Assembly: GCA_014896535.1 (NCBI GenBank)
Contig: JADBKE010000019.1
Span: 62,001-126,000 of the forward strand
Origin: Candidatus Fermentithermobacillaceae bacterium
GTDB lineage: Bacteria > Bacillota > Sulfobacillia > Fermentithermobacillales > DUSS01
Direction of reading: 5' to 3'
DNA length: 64,000 nucleotides
In this document: positions 7,132 to 15,789 of the stretch, piece after piece
Layout of the letters: the number at the start of each line of letters is the position of its first letter
Numbering within the stretch: position 1 is the first letter of the stretch
Made by a program: the position numbers and the translations under genes
Notes under the pieces: model-generated
Seen by the model: only the letters and a program-made list of their open reading frames with translations
The model's database searches: none
What the model was told of the DNA's origin: nothing

Positions 7132-10005
7132 TTGGCGGAGACGAACAGCAAAAAGAGTTTTTCGGAGACGCTCAACCTTCCCAAGACCGATTTTCCGATG
7201 AAGGCCAATTTGCCCGTTCGCGAGCCAGAGATCGAGGCTCTGTGGAAAGATAAGGATCTTTACGGAGAAATCCGGCGGGCAAGGGCCGGTGCCCCCAAGT
7301 TCATCTTGCACGACGGGCCCCCTTATGCCAACGCTCCCATCCACCTGGGACAGGCCTTGAACAAGACCCTCAAAGATATCACCGTGAAATTTCAGACGAT
7401 GACGGGTCATGATGCCCCGTTTGTCCCCGGGTGGGACTGCCACGGTTTACCCATCGAGTTGCGCGTGCTGACGACTATGGGGTTGAAAAGGCACGAGATA
7501 GACCCGGTTGAACTGAGGAAAAAGTGCAGGGAGTTCGCGCTGCGCTACGTCGACCTGCAAAGGGAACAATTCAAGCGCCTGGGAGTATCGGGCGATTGGG
7601 AAAACCCCTACCTCACCCTGGATCCGGGATACGAGGCGAGACAGATCCGGGTCTTCGGGGAGATGATGAAAAAGGGATACCTGTACAGAGGCCTAAAACC
7701 CGTCTACTGGTGCCCGGAATGCGAGACGGCTTTGGCCGAGGCTGAGGTGGAATACGCGGATACGACGTCGCCCTCGATCTTCGTGTCCTTCCCGGTCGTG
7801 GATACCAAGGGCAAGATTCCGGCGGGTATCGAGTTCCTCGCGTGGACGACTACGCCCTGGACTCTGCCGGCCAATGTCGCGGTGTGCCTTCACCCGGAAG
7901 AGTTTTACAGAGCGGTCCGTACCCAACGTGGGGTATTTCTCGCAGCCGAAAAGAGGTTAAAAGCCGTCCTCGAATCGCTGAATTTGGAAGGGGAGCTTCT
8001 CGAAGAACGTTGGAAGGGCGCTGACCTCGAAGGCGTGGTCGTAGGTCATCCGCTCTTCGACGACAGAACATCGCTGGTCATTGTAGGAAAACATGTCAGC
8101 ATGGATGAGGGTACGGGCCTGGTTCACACCGCACCGGGTCACGGCGAGGAAGACTTTGAAGCGGCGAAGCCCTATGGTCTGCCAGTGGTCATGCCCATCG
8201 ATGAGAAGGGGTTCTTCAGCGCCGAGGCCGGAAAATTCGCGGGCTTGAGATACGACGAGGCCGAAGAGCCCATCCTTAACGAGCTCGAAGCAAGGGGAAG
8301 ATTGTGGGGACGAGGCCGGATCGTGCACTCCTATCCCCACTGCTGGAGATGTAAAGGCGAAATCATTTACCGGGCTACTACCCAGTGGTTTGCGTCGATT
8401 TCCGGGATCAAAGAACAAATGCTCCAGGAGATCCAGCGCGTCTCGTGGATCCCCGAAGTTACTCGGGAGAGGATTTCTGGAACCGTCAGAGAACGCCCGG
8501 ATTGGTGCATCTCCAGGCAGCGCGTGTGGGGCGTACCGCTTCCCGTGTTTTACTGCGAGAAGTGCGGAAAACCGCTTGTCAGCGAAGAGAGCATAAACAG
8601 AGTGGCGGAGCTGTTCGAGAGGGAGGGTTCCGACGCCTGGTTCTCCCGGAGCGCCGAGGAGATTTTGCCCCCGGAGGCTTCGTGCGAGTCTTGTGGTAGT
8701 CGCAAATTCCGCAAAGAGACCGACACGATGGATGTCTGGTTCGACTCGGGTTCTTCCCACTACGCCGTCCTCGATTCGAGAAAGGAGCTGGCCTGGCCGG
8801 CGGACTTGTATCTTGAAGGTTCGGACCAACATCGCGGTTGGTTCCAGTCCTCGCTCATCACCGGGATGGCGATAAGGGGTAAAGCTCCGTACAGAGCCGT
8901 GCTCACCCATGGTTTCGTCGTGGACGGAGAAGGACGGAAGATGTCCAAGTCGCTGGGCAACGTCATAGACCCGGAAGAGGTCATGAAAAAGTATGGCGCC
9001 GACATCCTGAGGCTGTGGGCCGCCTCGTCCGACTTCACCGGCGACGTGAGGGTGTCCGAACTCATCATCGACCAGATGGCGGAAGTCTATCGGAAGATCA
9101 GGAACACCATCAGGTTCATCCTGGGTAACCTGCGGGACTTTGACCCTGCCCTTCATCTTTCCGGCGAAGTTCGCTATCGCGAAATCGATCGCTGGGCCCT
9201 GGGGGTGCTGAACGAACTCATCCGCAGGGTCACCCGGCACTACCAGAACTACCAGTACCACCTGCTTTACCACGAGATCCACAACTTCTGCGTCATCACC
9301 ATGTCTTCGTTGTACCTGGACGTCATCAAGGATCGTCTGTACTGCGAAAAACCTGACCACCCGGAGAGACGGGCCGCGCAGGCAACCCTCTGGAAGATCG
9401 GGAGGGCGCTTTTGGGTCTCATCGCTCCGGTTCTGGTGCACACGGCTGACGAGGCGTGGCAGTACTTCCCCAAGGCGCAGGGGGACCCGTGGAGCGTTCA
9501 TCTCAGCCGATGGCCCGAACCGGACGTGGCCTTTGATGACCCTGCTCTGATGGAAAAGTGGGAGCGGCTGCTGAAGGTGCGGTCGGTCATCACGAAGGCT
9601 CTGGAAATGGCCAGGGAAAAGAAACTCGTAGGCGCTTCCCTGGAAACCGAAATCGTCTTGCAAGCCACTGACAGAGACGTGTGGCGTGTTCTCAGGGACT
9701 CTATAGAACTGTTACCGGAGTTTTTCATCGTTTCGGCGGTATCCGTCGTACCCGGGCCCGGTATCGGGGAACCCGCCCAGTCCGGCGTGTCGTCGGCCCT
9801 GGTGGAAACGCGTTCTCAAGTTTCGGATGACAGAGAGGCTTTTCATTTGGTCGATTTGGAGGGTGCCGGTGTGAAAGTATCGGTTTTCCGAGCTCGAGGG
9901 CAGAAGTGTGCGAGGTGCTGGGCTTACTCTGTCCAGGCCCGGAAGGACGATGAGGCCACCTTGTGCCCGAGGTGCTACAGGACTCTTGAGGAGTTACGCA
10001 GGTGA
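7132..10005 (+). CDS. ileS: isoleucyl-tRNA synthetase
   Basis: Class I synthetase charging tRNA-Ile. The Rossmann fold starts with HDGPPYANAPIHLGQALNK, where the HIGH motif reads HLGQ, and PGWDCHGLPIE follows. The editing domain contains WTTTPWTLPAN and the KMSKS loop is GRKMSKSLGN. The C-terminal zinc finger CARCW...CPRC is intact. TTG 7132 (957 aa) is preferred because GGGTGA lies 5 nt upstream and the family start (here TLNLPKTDFPMKANLP) falls shortly after; the open frame extends to 7006. No T-box leader is visible in the 157 bp upstream. ileS follows divIVA in Bacillota, which fits. Confidence 0.96.
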   Translation: MAETNSKKSFSETLNLPKTDFPMKANLPVREPEIEALWKDKDLYGEIRRARAGAPKFILHDGPPYANAPIHLGQALNKTLKDITVKFQTMTGHDAPFVPGWDCHGLPIELRVLTTMGLKRHEIDPVELRKKCREFALRYVDLQREQFKRLGVSGDWENPYLTLDPGYEARQIRVFGEMMKKGYLYRGLKPVYWCPECETALAEAEVEYADTTSPSIFVSFPVVDTKGKIPAGIEFLAWTTTPWTLPANVAVCLHPEEFYRAVRTQRGVFLAAEKRLKAVLESLNLEGELLEERWKGADLEGVVVGHPLFDDRTSLVIVGKHVSMDEGTGLVHTAPGHGEEDFEAAKPYGLPVVMPIDEKGFFSAEAGKFAGLRYDEAEEPILNELEARGRLWGRGRIVHSYPHCWRCKGEIIYRATTQWFASISGIKEQMLQEIQRVSWIPEVTRERISGTVRERPDWCISRQRVWGVPLPVFYCEKCGKPLVSEESINRVAELFEREGSDAWFSRSAEEILPPEASCESCGSRKFRKETDTMDVWFDSGSSHYAVLDSRKELAWPADLYLEGSDQHRGWFQSSLITGMAIRGKAPYRAVLTHGFVVDGEGRKMSKSLGNVIDPEEVMKKYGADILRLWAASSDFTGDVRVSELIIDQMAEVYRKIRNTIRFILGNLRDFDPALHLSGEVRYREIDRWALGVLNELIRRVTRHYQNYQYHLLYHEIHNFCVITMSSLYLDVIKDRLYCEKPDHPERRAAQATLWKIGRALLGLIAPVLVHTADEAWQYFPKAQGDPWSVHLSRWPEPDVAFDDPALMEKWERLLKVRSVITKALEMAREKKLVGASLETEIVLQATDRDVWRVLRDSIELLPEFFIVSAVSVVPGPGIGEPAQSGVSSALVETRSQVSDDREAFHLVDLEGAGVKVSVFRARGQKCARCWAYSVQARKDDEATLCPRCYRTLEELRR

Positions 10006-10048
10006 CGGGTTTGCGTTGGGCGCCGGCGTGAGAAGGAAGCGGGCCTAG

Positions 10049-10405
10049 AAGACCCTGCTCAGAGCCGGCATCTCTCTGGCCGGTGGGGCCGATTGTACGG
10101 TATAGCCCGTTGCGCCGCTCCTTGGGATCTACGCAGCGGCCACCGGGAAGAACGAGGGCGGCGAACCAGAACAGGGCCGGTATACGGTGGAGAAGCTGGA
10201 TGTGGAAGAGGCGATAAAGTTGTTCACGAGCGGCGCAGCTTTCGCCGCCTTCCAGGAAGACCTGGCGGGTGTCATCGGACCGGGAAAGTTCTGCGACCTG
10301 ACGGTGTTGAACCAAGACCCGCCGGCAGTCGCCGCGGACTAAATCAAGGACATCGAGGTGGTCATGACCGTGGTGGGCGGCGAAGTGGCTTATTTGCAGG
10401 CATGA
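10049..10405 (+). pseudogene. decayed C-terminus of a YtcJ-like amidohydrolase
   Basis: One frame reads LLRAGISLAGGADCTV, stop TAG (10103-10105), then PVAPLLGIYAAATGK, VEEAIKLFTSGAAFAAFQED, GPGKFCDLTVLNQDPP, stop TAA (10340-10342), then IKDIEVVMTVVGGEVAY and a final TGA. This is the C-terminal end of amidohydrolases of the YtcJ/exoenzyme-regulatory type (metal-dependent hydrolase fold), with two in-frame stops and no N-terminal part. Its tail overlaps the convergent gene by 44 bp. It is most likely a relic left by deletion. Confidence 0.72.
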
Positions 10406-11198
10406 GGATTCTTGCTCCGAGACCGCCTGCGAGGGTCAAGAGCAATCCCCCGAGGACCAGTCGCCGCCACAGGACGGCTGTTACCGCGAAGAAGAATTCC
10501 AACGGGAACATCTTGACGAGCCATTCTTTGGACGGGTCCAAAAGCCACAGATCGTTCGAGAAAGAGAGCCTGTGAAAGGCAGTCCACCAGTCCGAGAAAT
10601 CAAGCACGGCCGGAACGGCCAGAAGAAGTGCGAGGACCAGCACGGCAACGCCTGCGAGCAGCGCCACGCGGGCAAGATAGAAGCGAACGAAGTCTCTCAA
10701 CGAATCCAGGACCGTCGCGGCTTTTTCCCTGCCGTTCACCGGGGAACGTCCCCGGCCACTGCTTGGTCGCAGCTGCCGGCCGCTGTCGGTCATCCACCAC
10801 AAAGCAAAAGCGAGTCCTGCAAGACTGGGGGCGATGACATACAGTTTGTTTCTGAGAAAAATACCTTTGCAATAGAGTTCCCTCACGTCTGCCAGGTGCA
10901 GGATTTCCCTCCACCCGTAAAGTGGCCTCTCGCGGCCGTCGATGACGACTGTGATCTGCGGGGACTCGATTTCCCCTTGGAAGTACGAGACTAGGGCGCG
11001 CGCTGCCCTGAGAAGATCGTCCCGGGTCATATTCGTCTCATCGTCTATTCCCAGGCGTTCCCACTGTTCTTGCCATAAATCGATGTTGAGCGCGACCCCC
11101 TGGATCCCGAGAAGGAAGGCGAGAGCAACGACGCTCGCCGCCAGGATGGTACCGAGGACCACCAGCGCAACCCTGGCTGCTTTCCTTTGCCGTCCCAC
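10362..11198 (-). CDS. TIGR01906-family integral membrane protein
   Basis: A 278-aa protein with four predicted membrane segments (about residues 8-30, 122-138, 180-203 and 240-265). The lumenal loop includes ALNIDLWQEQW and the conserved FSNDLWLLDPSKEWLVKMFP close to the C-terminus, which I recognise from the TIGR01906/DUF1461 family, common in Clostridia and of unknown function. ATG 11198 gives the family's usual length. The gene stands alone and runs against ileS; its 3' end overlaps the amidohydrolase relic. Confidence 0.75.
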   Translation of the reverse strand: MGRQRKAARVALVVLGTILAASVVALAFLLGIQGVALNIDLWQEQWERLGIDDETNMTRDDLLRAARALVSYFQGEIESPQITVVIDGRERPLYGWREILHLADVRELYCKGIFLRNKLYVIAPSLAGLAFALWWMTDSGRQLRPSSGRGRSPVNGREKAATVLDSLRDFVRFYLARVALLAGVAVLVLALLLAVPAVLDFSDWWTAFHRLSFSNDLWLLDPSKEWLVKMFPLEFFFAVTAVLWRRLVLGGLLLTLAGGLGARILMPANKPLRRPPRS

Positions 11199-11254
11199 GC
11201 TCGATCACCCTGTTGAAAGTTCGCTAAAGCATCCCCGGATACCTGTTCCTCTCC

Positions 11255-11360
11255 GCTGCACCGGGAATTCCTCGTCAGGCGGGGATTCTTCTCAGCGAAA
11301 GTGAAATACGCTGCCCCGAGGAAAAGTTGCACCGGGAATTCGTCGTAGGCGGGGGTTCTT
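11255..11360. repeat. imperfect 35-36 bp direct repeat pair, 71-bp pitch
   Basis: Copies at 11255-11290 and 11326-11360 share GCACCGGGAATTC, TCGT, AGGCGGGG and TTCTT in the same order, with a few substitutions and a 1-bp gap, around 35 bp of unrelated sequence. They lie between the divergent TIGR01906 gene and the twin-P-loop ATPase. Two similar pairs at 16772 and 43966 have other sequences but almost the same geometry. Confidence 0.75.
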
Positions 11361-11566
11361 TAACTCAGCAGACGGAATTCATGCATAATGGTCTAAGCAG
11401 TTATGCCGGTGATTCTTGGTGGACGATGTCTTTTCAACTGAGGCTTCGACTTCAAGGTTTAGCGGCTACGGTTACCACAAGGGAGTGACGCGTGACTGCA
11501 CCCGAACTCGGCTACACTGCCGGGCATACAATGGTGCGACATCACGGAGGAAGCGGGGGAGAAGCT

Positions 11567-12688
11567 GTGTCGGCCGTCAAGTCCTGCATCAAGCGAGTGT
11601 TCCCGGGCAATAACACGCCTCAGGGTTTCTACTCTTTCTACCATGAGATTCTTCCGCCCGACGCCACCCGGGTTTTTGTGATCAAAGGCGGGCCGGGGGT
11701 CGGAAAGTCGACGTTCATGCAAAACATAGCCCGGGATCTGTTTGCCCTCGGGTACGCTACCGAGATTCATCACTGCTCTTCCGACAACAACTCCATCGAC
11801 GGAGTGGTGTTTCCGCAACTCGGCATCGGAATAGTGGATGGGACATGGCCCCACGTTATGGATCCCAGAGCACCGGGAGCGGTGGATGAGATAGTCTGGC
11901 TGGGCCAGTTTTGGGATGAACAATCGGTGAGAGCCCACAAGCGGGAGATCCTTGCTCTCCAGAAAGAGCTGGAGCTCCTGTTCGCGAGGGCCTACCGGTA
12001 CCTCAAAGCTGCCCAGGTCGTGTACGAGGACTGGGAATCGGTCAACACGCAAGCTCTGGACTTCGGTAAAGCGAATCTCCTGGCCCAGCAAGTTGTCGAG
12101 GAAAACTTTTCGGGACTCCCCGTGGCGAGGAAAGCGGGACGCGTGCGTCACCTCTTCGCCAGCGCCATCACCCCCGACGGGATGGTAAACTACCTCGATA
12201 CGATAGTCGGGAATTGTTCCAGGCGGTACGTGATCGAAGGAGACCCTGGCACCGGAAAATCATACCTTCTCGAAAAAGTGTCCAGGGCTGCGGTGGAGAG
12301 AGGTTTTTACGTTGAACTTTACCATTGTCCTCTGAATCCTGAAAAAGTCGAACACGTGCTCATACCGGGTTTGAGCCTGGCGCTGACCAAATCGATAGAG
12401 CCGCACACTTTCACTCCGCGCCCAGATGATACCATAGTGGATATGAACCAGTGCCTCGACATGGACGTCGTCGAAAAACACTACGCATCGGTGACCAGAG
12501 CCTCGGAGGCGTTCTCGAACCTGTTCAACACGGCGATCCATTATATCCAGCAGGCCAAGGCCCATCACGATGTCCTTGAGGGGTTCTACACGCCTCATGT
12601 GGATTTCGAGGGCATCGACCGGCTCCGCCGGCAGATCGTCGAAAGGATCCTGGAGTACGCTAAAGAAAACGGAGCTATCCGCGAATGA
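11567..12688 (+). CDS. PRK06851-type ATPase with two P-loops
   Basis: A 373-aa protein with two Walker A motifs, IKGGPGVGKSTFMQ near residue 40 and IEGDPGTGKSYLLEK near residue 220, suggesting a tandem duplicated NTPase. It resembles the PRK06851 family of Bacillota, whose role is unknown; the protein was recognised by general similarity only. GTG 11567 is chosen because GGGGGAG lies just upstream (longer frame starts at 11492). CATACAAT at 11525-11532 matches the sigma-E/K -10 consensus, which would suggest mother-cell expression, but no clear -35 was found. Confidence 0.7.
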   Translation: MSAVKSCIKRVFPGNNTPQGFYSFYHEILPPDATRVFVIKGGPGVGKSTFMQNIARDLFALGYATEIHHCSSDNNSIDGVVFPQLGIGIVDGTWPHVMDPRAPGAVDEIVWLGQFWDEQSVRAHKREILALQKELELLFARAYRYLKAAQVVYEDWESVNTQALDFGKANLLAQQVVEENFSGLPVARKAGRVRHLFASAITPDGMVNYLDTIVGNCSRRYVIEGDPGTGKSYLLEKVSRAAVERGFYVELYHCPLNPEKVEHVLIPGLSLALTKSIEPHTFTPRPDDTIVDMNQCLDMDVVEKHYASVTRASEAFSNLFNTAIHYIQQAKAHHDVLEGFYTPHVDFEGIDRLRRQIVERILEYAKENGAIRE

Positions 12689-12707
12689 CGAGAAGAACCA
12701 GCGAACA

Positions 12708-12730
12708 CGACGGGCCCCCGGGGCCCGTCG
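12708..12730. terminator. hairpin after the twin-P-loop ATPase
   Basis: A perfect 10-bp stem (CGACGGGCCC pairing with GGGCCCGTCG) with a 3-nt loop lies 20 bp after the stop codon at 12688. No T-run follows on the plus strand, so termination may be weak or Rho-dependent. Confidence 0.45.
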
Positions 12731-12972
12731 AAACATCACGTCGGTGATACTCGAAAAGACTTCTTGAACTGTACCCAATTCCCATGCGCCGCCGGATTGC
12801 TAGAACGAGTACTATGTTCTCCAAGAGGCGATTGCCTCCAGCACCCGTTCTGTGAAGATTTGGGGGGCGCCCCGACAAGCGTGGGGTGGGGCTCACGTCC
12901 CTGAGAGCCTCGTCCCTGTCCGCGGGTTCGATGTAGTGCTGCCATGACGAAAAAGGAGGGGTTTTTCAACCC
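12731..12972. other. intergenic stretch without recognised feature
   Basis: Between the hairpin and the short frame at 12973 there is no convincing gene or RNA. The stretch is unusually uneven in composition, and AAAAGGAGGG at 12951-12960 is a strong ribosome-binding-site-like sequence for what follows. Confidence 0.4.
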
Positions 12973-13047
12973 ATGGAGAAGTTAGGTATCGTCGCCAGGT
13001 CCAGCATAAACTTTAGTCTGCCAGGTATCGGACAGGGGGTACTGTAA
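12973..13047 (+). CDS. possible 24-aa leader ORF before the HD hydrolase gene
   Basis: ATG 12973 opens a frame for MEKLGIVARSSINFSLPG and six more residues, stopping 2 bp before the GTG of the next gene. AAGGAGGGG lies 11 nt upstream, a little far. It could be a translated leader coupled to the HD gene, or chance. No similarity is recognised. Confidence 0.22.
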   Translation: MEKLGIVARSSINFSLPGIGQGVL

Positions 13048-13049
13048 CC

Positions 13050-13523
13050 GTGGTGCCAGGGCGTGACGTGCGTAGTAGTTGGGACAGGCAAACGCAGTCG
13101 CTGCTCGAGCAGGCACTCCTCCTGGCCGTCAGGACCCACCGTGGCCAGGAGGACAAGGGTGGTGCGCCGTATATCCTCCACCCCTTGCGGGTGATGCTCT
13201 CCGTCGGTAAGCCGGTGGAAATGATCGCTGCGGTGCTCCATGATGCGATTGAGGATGGGGACCTGACCCTCGAAGAGTTGAAGGGCGCGGGCTTCCCCGA
13301 TGAGGTCATATCTGTACTGGATGCGCTGACGCGTCGGCTGGGAGAGTCCTACTCTGAGTATTTGGATCGTGTGCGAGAAAACCCTACTGCGGTCAGGGTG
13401 AAAGTGGCCGACTTAAAGGACAATCTCGACGAGAGCCGCATTCCGAATCCGACCGACCGGGACCTCGAGCGGTTTGAGAAGTACCGGTGGGCTTTGGCAA
13501 AATTGCTTTCGCCGGAAAGCTAA
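13050..13523 (+). CDS. small HD-domain hydrolase (MESH1/RelA-SpoT hydrolase-like)
   Basis: A 157-aa single-domain HD protein. The metal and substrate motifs of the RelA/SpoT hydrolase fold are visible: AVRTHRGQEDKGGAPYILHP (about residues 27-46), LHDAIEDGDLTLEE with the HD pair, and KVADLKDNLDESR. No synthetase, TGS or ACT domain is present, so it resembles stand-alone ppGpp hydrolases (SAH/MESH1), though other nucleotides are possible. GTG 13050 has AGGGGGT upstream. The gene converges on hisC with a 4-bp overlap of the stops. Confidence 0.75.
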   Translation: MVPGRDVRSSWDRQTQSLLEQALLLAVRTHRGQEDKGGAPYILHPLRVMLSVGKPVEMIAAVLHDAIEDGDLTLEELKGAGFPDEVISVLDALTRRLGESYSEYLDRVRENPTAVRVKVADLKDNLDESRIPNPTDRDLERFEKYRWALAKLLSPES

Positions 13524-14617
13524 GTCAAGACATTGCGAAGAGCGCTCACGAGAATTTCGTTCTCCGCCTGCGAACCGATGGTAATCCGTAGACAGGTCAT
13601 TAGTCCCCAGGCGGAGGTAGGCCTCACTATGACCCCTTCCCGGAGCAGCTTTTGAAAGACAACCTGACAGTCTCTGCCTGTGTCAACCATGATGAAATTT
13701 CCCCAGGTCCGGTAGACTTTCAAGCCCATCTTCCGAAACTCAGCCTGAAGATAAGTTTTTCCTTCCTCATTTACTCTCCGCGAGCGCTCTACGTGCTCCT
13801 GGTCGCTCAGAGCAGCCAGGGCGGCTGCCTGCCCTATGGCATTGACGTTAAATGAAAGTCTCACTCGATTGAAAAATGCCTGCACCTCTTCGGGCACGAG
13901 TCCGTAGCCGACGCGGAGTCCCGCCAGCCCGTAAATTTTCGAGAACGTGTGCAACACCACAACCGGAAATCCCCGCTTGAGGTAGGGGAGGAGGTCTCCG
14001 TAATCGGGGTCGAGGACGTACTCATAATACGCCTCGTCGGCGACAACCAGCACGCCCTCGGGGATCTTGTTCATGAAGTCCTCCACCTCGGTGCGGGAAA
14101 CCATCGCACCCGTGGGGTTGTTGGGATTGCAGATGAAAACCATCTTGGTCTTCTTGTTGATCTTCTCGGCCATTGCCGGCAGGTCGAGAAAGCCGTCCTT
14201 CAGCGGTACTTCCACGGGCGTGCCGCCTGCCAGAAGGACCGATGTCCGGTAAACCGGGAAAGAAGGGGCCGGCATGACTGCCTCGTCACCCGGAGATATA
14301 AATGTCTGACCGAGAAGGATGAGGATCTCGTCGGACCCGTTCCCCAGGATGATTTGGCTCTCCGATACCCCGTATCTGGAAGCCAGCTCTTTTTTCAGCG
14401 CCCACGCAGAGGCGTCGGGGTAAATGTGAGCCTGGGTGGCCATTTCTCTTACCCGCTCAATAGCCTTCGGTGAGGGTCCCAGCGGGTTTTCGTTGGAGGC
14501 GAGTTTAATCACCCGCTCGAGGCCCAGTTCTCTTTTTACTTCATCAGCGGGCTTTCCCGGGATGTACGGCGAGAGGCGGAATACTTCGGGGCGAACCAGT
14601 TTATCGTAGTTCAACAT
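13520..14617 (-). CDS. hisC: histidinol-phosphate aminotransferase
   Basis: PLP-dependent fold-type I aminotransferase converting imidazole-acetol phosphate to histidinol phosphate in histidine synthesis. Seen are IKLASNENPLGPSPKAIE near the N-terminus, GNGSDEILILL, the NPNNPTG substrate motif, DEAYYEY, the PLP lysine in HTFSKIYGLAGLRVGYG and a C-terminal RITIG. ATG 14617 is preceded by a GGAGGTC site; the longer frame to 14938 is not needed. 365 aa is normal. No other his gene is nearby; related specificities (tyrosine/phenylalanine, cobalamin threonine-phosphate) are possible. Confidence 0.88.
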   Translation of the reverse strand: MLNYDKLVRPEVFRLSPYIPGKPADEVKRELGLERVIKLASNENPLGPSPKAIERVREMATQAHIYPDASAWALKKELASRYGVSESQIILGNGSDEILILLGQTFISPGDEAVMPAPSFPVYRTSVLLAGGTPVEVPLKDGFLDLPAMAEKINKKTKMVFICNPNNPTGAMVSRTEVEDFMNKIPEGVLVVADEAYYEYVLDPDYGDLLPYLKRGFPVVVLHTFSKIYGLAGLRVGYGLVPEEVQAFFNRVRLSFNVNAIGQAAALAALSDQEHVERSRRVNEEGKTYLQAEFRKMGLKVYRTWGNFIMVDTGRDCQVVFQKLLREGVIVRPTSAWGLMTCLRITIGSQAENEILVSALRNVLT

Positions 14618-14846
14618 GACGACCTCCTGAAGTCCGGGCGCTTGGCCCGTGATAGACCGTGATAGACGGCGGGCGGCACGCCCCGGCGGCGCCGGGAAAT
14701 CGGTCGCCTCGCCGACGGTTTCTTCGCTTCGGGATGATTCTCCTTCCAGAGGGGCGATACCTGCCAGACCGCGAGTTATGTCCGGGTCTCTAGGGAAGAA
14801 ACATATCCGTAGACAGGAATCATATCCGTGGAGGCGACAGCCGCGA

Positions 14847-15413
14847 ATGACAAAGGAAAACAAAAGTGATGGTAAGCATGACACCAATAGCGACGTCAAT
14901 AATAACGTCGATAGTGACGTCAGTAATGACGTGAACAATTACGTGAACAATTACGTGAACAATGACACGAACGATGACAGGAACAATGACATGAGCAACG
15001 ACATGAAGAAAGACATGAAGAGTGACATGAAGAATGACATGAAGAATGAGATCAAGAATGACACCAAGAGCCACGGCGTTTCGTTCGCAGTCCGCCCGTT
15101 CGACGCCTGTTCAGGCCAGGAAAACTCGGAAACACGCGGGTTGGAGCAGAAGCTCGCGTGGATCGCGTCGTATCTGGAGCGCTCCAAAATCGCCGAATAC
15201 GTAGACCTGATGAATAAACCGGCGCGACTCGTGTATCTCAACCTGCTAGGCGGACTGGCTAGAGGGCTGGGACTCGCCGTAGGCTTCACGGTCCTCGGGG
15301 CCCTGGTGATCTACATTTTGACGAGAAGCTTCCTTCGCAACCTTCCGATCATCGGCGAGTTTCTGGGCGAGCTCGTCTACATAGTTCAGCAGTATTTGAG
15401 ACACAGACCGTGA
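14847..15413 (+). CDS. DUF5665 membrane protein with N-terminal tandem repeat
   Basis: A 188-aa protein. Residues 12-75 are sixteen 4-residue units of the type D-V/M-N/K-N, a very polar low-complexity region. The C-terminal about 85 residues (from LEQKLAWIASYLERSKIAEY) look like the DUF5665 domain, with a membrane helix LAVGFTVLGALVIYILT and LPIIGEFLGELVYIVQQYL. The function is unknown. ATG 14847 has GGAGGCGA 9 nt upstream. The repetitive region appears to be a recent expansion in front of the conserved domain. Confidence 0.65.
   Translation: MTKENKSDGKHDTNSDVNNNVDSDVSNDVNNYVNNYVNNDTNDDRNNDMSNDMKKDMKSDMKNDMKNEIKNDTKSHGVSFAVRPFDACSGQENSETRGLEQKLAWIASYLERSKIAEYVDLMNKPARLVYLNLLGGLARGLGLAVGFTVLGALVIYILTRSFLRNLPIIGEFLGELVYIVQQYLRHRP
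14880..15071 (+). repeat. sixteen 12-bp in-frame tandem repeats
   Basis: The unit is roughly gacgtgaacaat in the first half and gacatgaagaat in the second, drifting gradually along the array. The period of exactly 12 bp keeps the frame and encodes the units DVNN, YVNN, DRNN, DMSN, DMKK and DMKN. The order from N-rich to K-rich units suggests expansion in two waves. Confidence 0.9.
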
Positions 15414-15419
15414 CGTTCC

Positions 15420-15439
15420 CCCCTCAATAAATCGAGGGG
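15420..15439. other. hairpin at the 3' end of the TnpB remnant
   Basis: CCCCTC (15420-15425) pairs with GAGGGG (15434-15439) around an 8-nt loop, exactly at the stop of the TnpB fragment. IS200/IS605 elements carry subterminal hairpins, and the 3' end of tnpB overlaps the guide (omega) RNA, so this may be the right end of the former element. It might also act as a terminator for the DUF5665 gene. Confidence 0.4.
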
Positions 15440-15753
15440 CATCCTTGAGCGGATGCACGCAGGGTCTTATCCTTGCGCTCCGGTTCAGCGACACCGTACC
15501 ACCCCAAAAGGAACGACACGACCGCAGGCCGCGCCACGCGGCCACTACTCCCCTTCACGGGAGATACCTGATACGCCCTCTCGTAGATATCCAGAGCACC
15601 GTTCACGTCCGCCTGTGCTTTCCACCCGCAGGGGCATACGTATAGACCCCGGTGCCTCCGGTTGGAGGCCACGACCCTCCCGCAGGCGTGGCACGTAATA
15701 GACGCGTTTCCCTCACCTAGGTGGTCACGGTTGCGTTTCAGGGAATCATACAC
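15424..15753 (-). pseudogene. C-terminal fragment of an IS200/IS605 TnpB
   Basis: A 109-aa open remnant with the TnpB zinc ribbon and RuvC-III end: CHACGRVVASNRRHRG, CPCGWKAQADVNGALDIYER, then a tail ending EPERKDKTLRASAQGCP. The N-terminal about 300 residues with the other RuvC motifs are absent, so the RNA-guided nuclease is not functional here. Its 5' end runs into the upstream region of the DksA-like gene. No tnpA is nearby. Confidence 0.75.
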
Positions 15754-15789
15754 CTAGACACGTACCGTAGAGAGGGGAAGGGTAATCCA

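Noticed and set aside
14820..15074. minus-strand frame with HVILHV repeats
   Set aside because: It is the shadow of the 12-bp coding repeat on the plus strand.
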